Made by a program: the position numbers and the translations under genes. The notes under the pieces are model-generated. The model did no database searches and was not told where the DNA came from. It saw nothing but the letters and a program-made list of their open reading frames with translations. Shown here in pieces: positions 7,430 through 14,419 of a stretch of 29,221 nucleotides of DNA. This stretch comes from Methylococcus sp. UBA6136 (GTDB lineage: Bacteria > Pseudomonadota > Gammaproteobacteria > Methylococcales > Methylococcaceae): assembly GCA_002423305.1 (NCBI GenBank), contig DIVI01000061.1:1-29221 (forward strand), written 5' to 3'. Every line of letters begins with the position of its first letter. The stretch's first letter is position 1.

Positions 7430-8731
7430 GTGAGGCAACTCTATTCATTGCTGTTCTACGCCCTTGCCCCGCTTCTTTTTGTGCGACTGCTGTGGAAGAG
7501 CGGCCGCACCCCGGCCTACCGGGAGAGAATTCCGGAACGATTCGGTTTTTACCGCGGACAACCCCGCAAGACTCACTCGATATGGATTCATGCCGTATCG
7601 GTTGGCGAATGCGAGGCGGCTTTTCCAATCATCAAGGCATTGATGAGGAAAGGGGAAACTTCATTACTCATCACCTGTACAACGCCAACAGGTTCCGCCC
7701 GCGTGCGGGAAGTGTTGGGCAAAAGTGTTGAACATGTGTATCTGCCTTATGACCTTCCAGATGCGCTCCACCGGTTTTTCCGGTGCTTCCGCCCCCGTCT
7801 TGCGCTGATAATGGAAACTGAAATCTGGCCCAATCTGTTTCATGCATGCGGCGAACGGCAGATCCCATTGGCGATTCTAAACGGACGATTGTCAGAGAAG
7901 TCAGCTAGGGGTTACGCCAACTTAAGCGGATTGGTAAAAGCGAGCCTCAGCCAAGTTACCCAGATTGCCGCACAGACCCGTTCGGATGCCGATCGCTATC
8001 TAGCCTTAGGGGCTATCCCGAACACGGTCAGTGTCTTGGGCAACATCAAGTTTGATATTCAATTTGATGAAACCTTCAGTAATCAATCTCTGGAATTACG
8101 TCGCTCGCTTTTTTCGCATCGGCCCGTGTGGATAGCCGGCAGCACCCATCCGGGCGAAGAAGCGTTGATTCTTGATGCACTGGCTTGGATTCAGGTTACT
8201 GTTCCAGATGCTCTGCTGGTCCTCGCACCTCGTCATCCCGAGAGATCCGGAGATGTCAGAGCGTTATGCGAGGGCAGGGGACTAAGGGTACAGACCCGAT
8301 CCGAAGCTCGAGCGTGTGACGACAAAACTTCGGTATTTCTCATTGATGGCATCGGTGAACTGCGTAAATTCTATGGGGCTGCGGTTGTCGCTTTTGTGGG
8401 TGGCAGCCTGATCCCGCATGGAGGACAGAATGTCCTGGAAGCCGCTGCGGTCGGGGTTCCTGTGATTTTCGGCCCTTACATGATGAACTTTGATGAAATC
8501 TCGCGAAATCTACTCGCGGCGGGCGGCGGAGTCCAAATTGATACACCTGATTTGTTGGCAGAATGGGTTGCAAGGTTCTTGCAGGAACCCAGTCTGGCAC
8601 TCGACTACGGTCAAAAAGGCAAGTCCTTTGTGGAGAATAACCGGGGGGCTCTCGACCAAGTAGTCACGCTGATCGATGACTTATGCAGTCCACCCGCTAT
8701 GAATGGTCCCGTCACTCACGGACATTCATAA
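7430..8731 (+). CDS. waaA: 3-deoxy-D-manno-octulosonic acid (Kdo) transferase
   Basis: A 433-aa inner-membrane GT-B glycosyltransferase that adds Kdo from CMP-Kdo to lipid IVA, an essential step of lipopolysaccharide core assembly. Seen: an N-terminal membrane anchor (LYSLLFYALAPLLFVRLLW), the SVGECEAAFP motif with the likely catalytic Glu, GSTHPGEEA, LAPRHPER, and the donor-binding end VGGSLIPHGGQNVLEAAA plus GPYMMNF. GTG 7430 is preferred over TTG 7391: it gives the short N-terminus normal for WaaA and follows GGGGCAGGG. The gene lies 57 bp after rplI without an obvious terminator, so read-through from the ribosomal cluster is possible. Confidence 0.94.
   Translation: MRQLYSLLFYALAPLLFVRLLWKSGRTPAYRERIPERFGFYRGQPRKTHSIWIHAVSVGECEAAFPIIKALMRKGETSLLITCTTPTGSARVREVLGKSVEHVYLPYDLPDALHRFFRCFRPRLALIMETEIWPNLFHACGERQIPLAILNGRLSEKSARGYANLSGLVKASLSQVTQIAAQTRSDADRYLALGAIPNTVSVLGNIKFDIQFDETFSNQSLELRRSLFSHRPVWIAGSTHPGEEALILDALAWIQVTVPDALLVLAPRHPERSGDVRALCEGRGLRVQTRSEARACDDKTSVFLIDGIGELRKFYGAAVVAFVGGSLIPHGGQNVLEAAAVGVPVIFGPYMMNFDEISRNLLAAGGGVQIDTPDLLAEWVARFLQEPSLALDYGQKGKSFVENNRGALDQVVTLIDDLCSPPAMNGPVTHGHS
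8272..8279 (+). other. KOPS-type octamer GGGCAGGG
   Basis: Exact GGGNAGGG on the plus strand inside waaA, 1.65 kb left of dif and pointing toward it. Confidence 0.5.
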
Positions 8732-8772
8732 AACAACGTCATTTCCTTACTTAACCAACCTGATCATCTTCT

Positions 8773-9864
8773 ATGACGCTTTACTGTGGCATTGTCGGAT
8801 TGCCCAATGTAGGCAAATCCACGCTCTTCAACGCACTCACCAAGGCAGCCATTGCGGCGGAAAATTATCCCTTTTGTACCATCGACCCAAATGTCGGGGT
8901 CGTGCCCGTCCCCGACCCGCGTCTCGATGCGTTGTCCGAGATCGTGAAACCCGAACGTGTTGTCCCCACAACCATTGAATTTGTTGATATTGCCGGTCTG
9001 GTGGCTGGGGCCTCCAAGGGAGAGGGGCTAGGCAATCAGTTTCTCGCGCATATACGAGAGACCGATGCTATCGCCCATGTGGTCAGATGCTTTGAAGATG
9101 AAGATGTCATTCATGTGGCTGGCAAGGTTGATCCAATCTCTGACATCGAAGTCATCAATACCGAGTTGAATCTTGCCGATATGGGCACGGTGGAAAAGGC
9201 TCTGCAACGGTCTTTGAAAGCCGCCAAATCCGGTAACAAGGATGAGCTTGCCCGCAAGGCGCTGTTCGAAAGCGTATTGACTCACCTGAACGAGGGCAGA
9301 CCCGTTCGCTCAATGGACCTGTCTGCAGACGAGAAAGGTCTGTTGCGGGAACTTCATTTGTTAACAAGCAAACCCACGATGTTCATTGCCAACGTGCGCG
9401 AGGATGGTTTCGACAGTAATCCTTTCCTTGATCGGGTTCGTGCCTATGCTCAGGAAGAGGGTTCCGAGGTTGTTCCCGTTTGCGCTGCCTTCGAAGCCGA
9501 AATTGCCCAACTGGATGAATCAGACAAAGGCGATTTTCTCGCGGGAATTGGCATGGAAGAACCGGGATTGAATCGTGTCATTCGTGCGGCCTATACGTTG
9601 CTTAATCTGTACACCTATTTCACCGCTGGAGTTAAGGAAGTGCGCGCCTGGACGATTCACAAAGGTGCAACAGCACCGCAGTCAGCCGGAGTGATTCATA
9701 CCGACTTTGAGCGAGGATTCATTCGTGCAGAGGTGATTGCATTTGATGATTTCGTAAAATTTCGGGGCGAACAAGGCGCCAAGGATGCCGGTAAGTGGAG
9801 ACTGGAAGGCAAGGAATATGTAATGCATGATGGTGATGTTGTGCATTTCCGGTTTAACGTCTGA
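8773..9864 (+). CDS. ychF: Ribosome-associated ATPase YchF
   Basis: A 363-aa OBG-family P-loop protein, universally conserved and implicated in translation and stress responses. Domains in order are the G domain with Walker A (GLPNVGKST, ~9-17) and the DIAGLVAGASKGEGLGNQFL switch region, a coiled-coil insertion (~130-200) and a C-terminal TGS domain (~270-363, with VRAWTIHKGATAPQSAGVIHTDFERGFI). The base-specificity motif near residue 207 reads NVRE rather than NKxD, as expected of the ATP-preferring YchF subfamily. The Shine-Dalgarno before ATG 8773 is weak. It is 41 bp from waaA and the last plus-strand gene before dif. Confidence 0.96.
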   Translation: MTLYCGIVGLPNVGKSTLFNALTKAAIAAENYPFCTIDPNVGVVPVPDPRLDALSEIVKPERVVPTTIEFVDIAGLVAGASKGEGLGNQFLAHIRETDAIAHVVRCFEDEDVIHVAGKVDPISDIEVINTELNLADMGTVEKALQRSLKAAKSGNKDELARKALFESVLTHLNEGRPVRSMDLSADEKGLLRELHLLTSKPTMFIANVREDGFDSNPFLDRVRAYAQEEGSEVVPVCAAFEAEIAQLDESDKGDFLAGIGMEEPGLNRVIRAAYTLLNLYTYFTAGVKEVRAWTIHKGATAPQSAGVIHTDFERGFIRAEVIAFDDFVKFRGEQGAKDAGKWRLEGKEYVMHDGDVVHFRFNV

Positions 9865-9929
9865 TCAGGAGCATGGAGGGCTGTCGATTCAGGCATTCCT
9901 CCGTAATCGACCATGAGACCATGCCCTGT

Positions 9930-9957
9930 ATTTGACATAATATACATTATGCGCAAC
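9930..9957 (-). other. dif: dif site (XerC/XerD chromosome-dimer resolution site)
   Basis: Read on the minus strand, the site has a XerC arm GTTGCGCATAA, a central hexamer TGTATA and a XerD arm TTATGTCAAAT. The E. coli dif (GGTGCGCATAA, TGTATA, TTATGTTAAAT, recalled from the literature) differs at two of 28 positions, one in each arm, and the exchange hexamer is identical. The site lies in the 134-bp gap between the convergent genes ychF and rluB, where it interrupts nothing. Gene strand bias flips exactly here and KOPS-type octamers on both sides point to it. XerCD sites also occur on plasmids and in mobile elements, but the housekeeping context argues for the chromosomal site. Confidence 0.92.
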
Positions 9958-9998
9958 ATTGATTCCGTGGTTAGACATTCAGTACGGCATGCAAAAAA

Positions 9999-10907
9999 TT
10001 ATCTTCTACTATGCCTTTGCTGGGCTGGGGACTGACGTGGGGGTTTAGTAGCGTCCGACCTGGATGAAGGTGGCTTGTTGGCTACTTTAGATTGCGTAAC
10101 CTCTGGAGTCAGGTCGACCAGCTTAAGAAGATAATCCACTTGTTCCTGGGGCAATTCCATGAAAGTTCTTGCGCGAAGACGTGGAGGCAGTTCTATGTTG
10201 GCGAAACGGATGCGGATCAAACGACTGACCGTGACACCTTGTGAATCCCAAAGTCGCCTGACGATCCGGTTACGACCTTCGCGCAACATGACATGAAACC
10301 ACCGATTGGCACCTTCGCCACCGGCCGCTGTGATCGACTCGAATTTGGCAGGGCCGTCTTCCAGTTCCACGCCCTGAGCAAGACGATCGAGCACTCTGTT
10401 TTCGATATTGCCCAAGACACGGACGGCATATTCACGTGGGACCTCACGCGAGGGATGCATCAACCGGTTTGCCAGCTCACCGTTGGTGGTGACCAACAAA
10501 AGACCTTGCGTATTGATATCCAGTCGACCAATGGCAATCCAGCGCCCCCGTGTTGGACGAGGCAATTGAGTGAAGATAACAGGCCGTCCCTCGGGGTCTC
10601 GCCGCGTCACCACCTCGCCGATGGGCTTGTGATACAGCAAGACACGGGTCGGCTCCTCGGCCCTGCCATCAAGATCAACCACACGGCCATTCACCGTGAC
10701 ACGATCTCCAGATTTATATCGGTCTCCCAACTTGGCGTAGGTACCGTTGAGGGTGATCCGGCCGTTCCTTATCCACTCCTCAATTTCCCGGCGGGAAGCA
10801 AGGCCAATCCGGGCCAAAACTTTTTGCAAGCGTTCACCCGCCTCGTCCACCACTAAGGGCTTTGCGGCTTGTGTCTTGGGTTTGTCTGGTCTATTCGGAG
10901 TCCGCAT
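9999..10907 (-). CDS. rluB: 23S rRNA pseudouridine synthase RluB
   Basis: A 302-aa RsuA/RluB-family enzyme that in E. coli makes pseudouridine 2605 in 23S rRNA. An N-terminal S4 RNA-binding domain (ERLQKVLARIGLASRREIEE, then GRITLNG) is followed by the catalytic domain with the Asp motif GRLDINTQGLLL (catalytic Asp ~120) and EGRNRIVRRLWDSQG. The last ~40 residues are a basic, Pro/Ser-rich tail. ATG 10907 is chosen over the upstream TTG 10943 because it limits the overlap with scpB to 17 bp and matches the usual short N-terminus. It is the last gene of the minus-strand array and ends 42 bp from dif. Confidence 0.93.
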   Translation of the reverse strand: MRTPNRPDKPKTQAAKPLVVDEAGERLQKVLARIGLASRREIEEWIRNGRITLNGTYAKLGDRYKSGDRVTVNGRVVDLDGRAEEPTRVLLYHKPIGEVVTRRDPEGRPVIFTQLPRPTRGRWIAIGRLDINTQGLLLVTTNGELANRLMHPSREVPREYAVRVLGNIENRVLDRLAQGVELEDGPAKFESITAAGGEGANRWFHVMLREGRNRIVRRLWDSQGVTVSRLIRIRFANIELPPRLRARTFMELPQEQVDYLLKLVDLTPEVTQSKVANKPPSSRSDATKPPRQSPAQQRHSRR

Positions 10908-11511
10908 GTTCAATTTCGTTGTTTTTAGTGTGAGTCTCGGCAATCACAGGTTGCGGAATCGAGTCTGTTATCGCTTCGGAAGAAGTGACATCCAGTGCAT
11001 CAATGAACTCCTGTAACGGGGGCATTTCAGACAGACTGGTCAGGTTGAAGTAATCCAGAAAATGACGCGTGGTGGCAAACAAGGCTGGCCGCCCCGGGAC
11101 ATCCTTGTGCCCCACGATGTGAATCCAATCCCGCTCCAACATGGTTTTGATGATGTTGGAACTTACCGCGACGCCGCGAATATCCTCGATTTCACCCCGC
11201 GTTGCGGGCTGTCGATAGGCAATAATGGCGAGGGTCTCAAGAAACGGTCTTGAATATCGGCCTGGCCGTTCCTCAAACAGACGGGAAACCCAGGGCGAAA
11301 AGGATTCACGAACCTGAAACCGATAACCGCTGGCAACTCGCTTGAGCTCCAGGGGGCGATGCTCAAAGTCGTTTTGGATCTCTGCCAGCACCTTCTCAAT
11401 TTGCTCTTGTGTGGGTCGTTCAGCCTCATCGAAAAGATTGGCAAACTCCTGAAATCCCAAAGGCCTCGCTGCAGCCATCATGGCGGCTTCCAATATCTGC
11501 TTGAGTTCCAT
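10891..11511 (-). CDS. scpB: Segregation and condensation protein B
   Basis: A 206-aa SMC-associated protein made of two winged helices. Conserved parts are MELKQILEAAMMAAARPLGFQ, VASGYRFQVR, RPGRYSRPFLETLAIIAYRQPATRGEIEDIRGVAVS and the second winged helix HIVGHKDVPGRPALFATT. ScpB dimers hold ScpA on the SMC ATPase for chromosome condensation and segregation. The ~40-residue C-terminal extension is acidic and variable. It starts 2 bp after the scpA stop and overlaps rluB by 17 bp, so these three genes are expected to be co-translated. No smc gene is present in the window. Confidence 0.95.
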   Translation of the reverse strand: MELKQILEAAMMAAARPLGFQEFANLFDEAERPTQEQIEKVLAEIQNDFEHRPLELKRVASGYRFQVRESFSPWVSRLFEERPGRYSRPFLETLAIIAYRQPATRGEIEDIRGVAVSSNIIKTMLERDWIHIVGHKDVPGRPALFATTRHFLDYFNLTSLSEMPPLQEFIDALDVTSSEAITDSIPQPVIAETHTKNNEIEHADSE

Positions 11512-11513
11512 GA

Positions 11514-12368
11514 TCAGGCTTCAGTCAGTATCGCAAGTGGCCTGACCTGAAGGAGTCCAAGGGGTTCTTCCTGAAGAATCTCGATTATGCGTTCCTTGCT
11601 CATTTCCAGAATCGCCAAAAGGGAAACCACGGCCCCTGCCCTGCCTTCCTTGAATTCAAACAAGTCGCTGAATGGCAGAAGACGATGAGTCTGGAGTTTT
11701 GTCAGTATGCTGGACATGCGCTCTCTGACCGACAGGGGTTCCCGATGAATCTGATGATGCGTGTGTCGCTCAGCTCGCCGCAACACGTCCTGAAAAGCCT
11801 GCAAAATGTCTCGGAGGTCGACCTCAGGGTATACCTTGTTGACGGTAATCGCGCTGGTATCTGCAACTATCTCATGGACATCACGCTCACATCGCGTCAT
11901 TTCGTCCAGCTCTTGGGCAGCGGTCTTGAAACGCTCGTACTCCTGCAGTCGACGTATCAGCTCCGCACGCGGGTCATCCTCTTCCTGAAATGCCTCAGCG
12001 GGACGCGGAAGGAGCAGTCGCGATTTGATCTCGGTCAGTATGGCGGCCATCAAGAGATATTCGGCTGCCAACTCCATCTTCAGCTCGCCCATCATCTCAA
12101 TATACGCAATGTATTGTCGTGTGATGTCGGCGACCGGGATATCGAGAATCGAAAAGCCTTGACGGCGGATCAGATAAAGCAGCAAATCAAGGGGCCCCTC
12201 GAAGGTCTCGAGAAAAACCTCCAGGGCATCGGGTGGAATGTACAAATCATCGGGTAAATCATGGATGGGCGCTCCCATGATCTTTGCCAGTGGTGTCAAT
12301 TCAGTTGCGACTACCTCAGGCGCCTGCGCCCTGCCCTCTTGCATCAACGACTCAACGGCAGCCGTCAT
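11514..12368 (-). CDS. scpA: Segregation and condensation protein A
   Basis: A 284-aa kleisin that bridges the SMC heads. The N-terminal SMC-neck-binding region (FEGPLDLLLYLIRRQGFSIL, then IPVADITRQYI) is followed by a helical region (YLLMAAILTEIKSRLLLPRP) and the C-terminal winged helix (VVSLLAILEMSKERIIEILQ) that contacts the SMC cap. The first ~45 residues before the kleisin core are a non-conserved extension. The ATG shares bases with the stop of the upstream protease gene (TGATG), which suggests translational coupling. Confidence 0.95.
   Translation of the reverse strand: MTAAVESLMQEGRAQAPEVVATELTPLAKIMGAPIHDLPDDLYIPPDALEVFLETFEGPLDLLLYLIRRQGFSILDIPVADITRQYIAYIEMMGELKMELAAEYLLMAAILTEIKSRLLLPRPAEAFQEEDDPRAELIRRLQEYERFKTAAQELDEMTRCERDVHEIVADTSAITVNKVYPEVDLRDILQAFQDVLRRAERHTHHQIHREPLSVRERMSSILTKLQTHRLLPFSDLFEFKEGRAGAVVSLLAILEMSKERIIEILQEEPLGLLQVRPLAILTEA
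11634..11641 (-). other. KOPS-type octamer (minus strand)
   Basis: CCCTGCCC on the plus strand, that is GGGCAGGG on the minus strand, inside scpA. It lies right of dif and points toward it. Confidence 0.5.
12329..12336 (-). other. KOPS-type octamer (minus strand)
   Basis: CCCTGCCC on the plus strand near the 5' end of scpA. It lies right of dif and points toward it, 2.4 kb away. Confidence 0.5.
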
Positions 12369-13021
12369 CAGAGGCCGGCGATGCTCATGAAAAGACTGCT
12401 TAATAAGCGCATCGGAATGGCGAATATGTTCAGCAATCCGGTGAACATCAGCCCAATGATGATGAATAATCCATAAGGCTCGATCTGACTATATTTCTGG
12501 GCCGTATTATAGGGAAGCAGTTCCAGCAACACCCTCCCACCATCCAGCGGCGGTATGGGGATCATATTGAACACCGCCAACAACACGTTAAAGCCGATGC
12601 CAAACTTGCACATGATGGCCAGCGCGGCGGCGTATTCCGTGCCTTGGAGGAAATCAACAGCATGCGCGACAAGCGCCCATAACAGGGCCATGATCAGATT
12701 GGCGGCCGGTCCCGCAGCAGACACGAGGATGGTGTCCCTTCTCGGCTTATGCAGTCTTCCGGTATTGACCGGAACAGGCTTTGCCCATCCGAAGATGAAA
12801 TGACCGCCCATCGCCAGCATTAGTCCCGGAAGCAAAATGGTACCCACTGGATCGATGTGCGCTAATGGATTCAGGGACAACCGTCCCATTCTCTCCGCCG
12901 TATCGTCGCCCAGAACCTTGGCGACATAACCATGCGCGATTTCGTGAAAGGTAATGGCCAAGAGCAGCGGCAACGCCTTGACGATCATGAGCTGCTCATT
13001 GGAGAGGCTGTCTATTTCCAT
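12368..13021 (-). CDS. Site-2 protease family (M50) membrane metalloprotease
   Basis: A 217-aa integral membrane protein with the zinc motif HEIAHGYVAK (HExxH) in the first membrane segment and the third-ligand motif PIPPLDGGRVL in a later one. The loop GRLSLNPLAHIDPVGTILLP is typical of the compact bacterial and archaeal S2P group. Such proteases cut substrates within the membrane, but the target of this one cannot be told. There is no PDZ domain, so it is not RseP. It overlaps scpA by a TGATG junction, as often seen in proteobacterial M50-scpA-scpB strings. Confidence 0.9.
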   Translation of the reverse strand: MEIDSLSNEQLMIVKALPLLLAITFHEIAHGYVAKVLGDDTAERMGRLSLNPLAHIDPVGTILLPGLMLAMGGHFIFGWAKPVPVNTGRLHKPRRDTILVSAAGPAANLIMALLWALVAHAVDFLQGTEYAAALAIMCKFGIGFNVLLAVFNMIPIPPLDGGRVLLELLPYNTAQKYSQIEPYGLFIIIGLMFTGLLNIFAIPMRLLSSLFMSIAGL

Positions 13022-13047
13022 TTTTTTAGATCCTTGTGTTTCGGTGG

Positions 13048-13668
13048 TTATCCCAGATTTTCAGCGAGACCTTTGCCTTGGCGGATGATTTCAGGATTGT
13101 CACCGGTGAAACCGATGATGGTGGTCGGCTCGTAAGTCAATATGCCGGCATCAATAATCAGATCGACATCTTTTTCAAGCCGATCGCGAATGTCTTCGGG
13201 ATCGGCCATGGCCTCCTCTTCACCCGGCATGATCAGCGTCGAACTGAACAAGGGCTCGCCGAGGTCGGTCACAATGGCTTCAGTGATAGGGTCGTCGGGC
13301 AGTCTGACGCCGATGGTTTTTCGCTTGGCATGCATCAACCGCCTTGGGGTTTCTTTCGTCGCCTCCAGAATGAAGGTGAAGGGGCCAGGTGTGAGCGATT
13401 TGATCAGCCTGAAGCCTTCGTTGTTCATTTTGGCAAAAGTCGAAATCTGCGAGATGTCGATGCAGACCAGCGTGAAATTGTGATCCTCCTCCAGGCGTCG
13501 GATACGTCGTATGCGTTCCAGACCCTCTCGATTGTCCATACGGCAGCCCAGCGCATACGAAGAATCCGTTGGATAGACGATAACGCCTCCCTGAAGGAGG
13601 ATTTCCACGCAGCGCTTAATCAGCCGAGGCTGCGGGTCCCTGGGATGAATCTGGAAAAACTGTGACAT
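13048..13668 (-). CDS. yciO: YciO (Sua5/YrdC/YciO family)
   Basis: A 206-aa protein with the YrdC-like double-stranded-RNA and nucleotide binding fold: GGVIVYPTDSSYALGC, HNFTLVCIDISQIST, LTPGPFTFILEATKE and KRKTIGVRLPDDPI. Its opening MSQFFQIHP and the end VDLIIDAG match E. coli YciO rather than TsaC. TsaC makes threonylcarbamoyl-AMP for the t6A modification of tRNA; YciO is a paralog whose physiological role is not settled. It lies between tsaB, which acts in the same t6A pathway, and the M50 protease, in one minus-strand array. Confidence 0.9.
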   Translation of the reverse strand: MSQFFQIHPRDPQPRLIKRCVEILLQGGVIVYPTDSSYALGCRMDNREGLERIRRIRRLEEDHNFTLVCIDISQISTFAKMNNEGFRLIKSLTPGPFTFILEATKETPRRLMHAKRKTIGVRLPDDPITEAIVTDLGEPLFSSTLIMPGEEEAMADPEDIRDRLEKDVDLIIDAGILTYEPTTIIGFTGDNPEIIRQGKGLAENLG

Positions 13669-13726
13669 GGCGCCATTCTACTATAGGACCTGCTATTGGC
13701 TTGGCGATACTTTCCGCGGCTCCCAG

Positions 13727-14419
13727 CTACGGACGCTCTCCTGGCTTTCGAGCAACGTTGTCCCGCAGATAAACAGGTAAAGCCTGGTGGGCCGGTAAAC
13801 CGCCTCCTCGTTTAAGCTGCAGCGCACCCAGCTTTGCTATGAAACCTGCTTTTGGAAATCGGTCGGATAGTACGTTCCCCAGTCCAATTCCCAGCTGACC
13901 ACCCAGCGCCTCGGGGTAAGTTGACCAGCCGCTACCAATACCAATGCCCGATTTGCCCGCTACCTCTCGAACCATCGCGGCGGGGGTAACCAATTCGTCA
14001 CCGAGCAGTCGTACACCCACATCCTTGTCACGCTCATATATTCCCCAGTAAACCTCGTTCATCCGTGCATCTATGCATGCATAGGCCACCTCCACAGTGT
14101 CAGAGTCCTCCATGGCTTCCATGGACAAGGCAGCCAAGGTCGAGATCGGAATCACGGGCAGATCCAATGCGAACGCAATTCCTTGGGTCACCCCAGCAGC
14201 GATTCGAACACCTGTGAATGAACCAGGACCGCAGCCGAAGGCTATCGCATCCAGGGCAGTGGGTTTTAAGCCCGCTTCCACGAGCAATTCACTGACCATC
14301 GGAAGAATCAGGCGATTGTGCTCCCGCGGCGCCCATTGGTAACGTTCATAAAGCTGACCCCTCTTGAACACGGCTGCGGAACAAGCCTCGGTGGCAGTAT
14401 CGATAGCCAGAATATTCAT
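13727..14419 (-). CDS. tsaB: tRNA threonylcarbamoyladenosine biosynthesis protein TsaB
   Basis: A 230-aa ASKHA-fold protein. Seen: the N-terminal strand MNILAIDTATEACSAAVF, the family hallmark FGCGPGSFTGVRIAAG (~60-75) and VIPISTLAALS. TsaB forms a complex with TsaD and TsaE that transfers the threonylcarbamoyl group to A37 of ANN-decoding tRNAs; TsaB itself is the non-catalytic scaffold. Its ATG overlaps the yoaA stop in an ATGA junction, so the two are probably translationally coupled. The commonly linked rimI is absent here. Confidence 0.94.
   Translation of the reverse strand: MNILAIDTATEACSAAVFKRGQLYERYQWAPREHNRLILPMVSELLVEAGLKPTALDAIAFGCGPGSFTGVRIAAGVTQGIAFALDLPVIPISTLAALSMEAMEDSDTVEVAYACIDARMNEVYWGIYERDKDVGVRLLGDELVTPAAMVREVAGKSGIGIGSGWSTYPEALGGQLGIGLGNVLSDRFPKAGFIAKLGALQLKRGGGLPAHQALPVYLRDNVARKPGERP

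Noticed and set aside
9932..9950. TTGACA followed by AT-rich sequence as a sigma-70 promoter
   Set aside because: No -10 element at proper spacing, and the bases are fully explained as the XerD arm and core of dif.
10293..10856. 187-codon plus-strand frame opposite rluB
   Set aside because: A shadow of the conserved rluB reading frame; the product resembles nothing known.
11685..12257. 190-codon plus-strand frame opposite scpA
   Set aside because: Antisense shadow of the conserved scpA gene with no own ribosome-binding site.
13036..13665. 209-codon plus-strand frame opposite yciO
   Set aside because: Antisense shadow of a full-length conserved gene.
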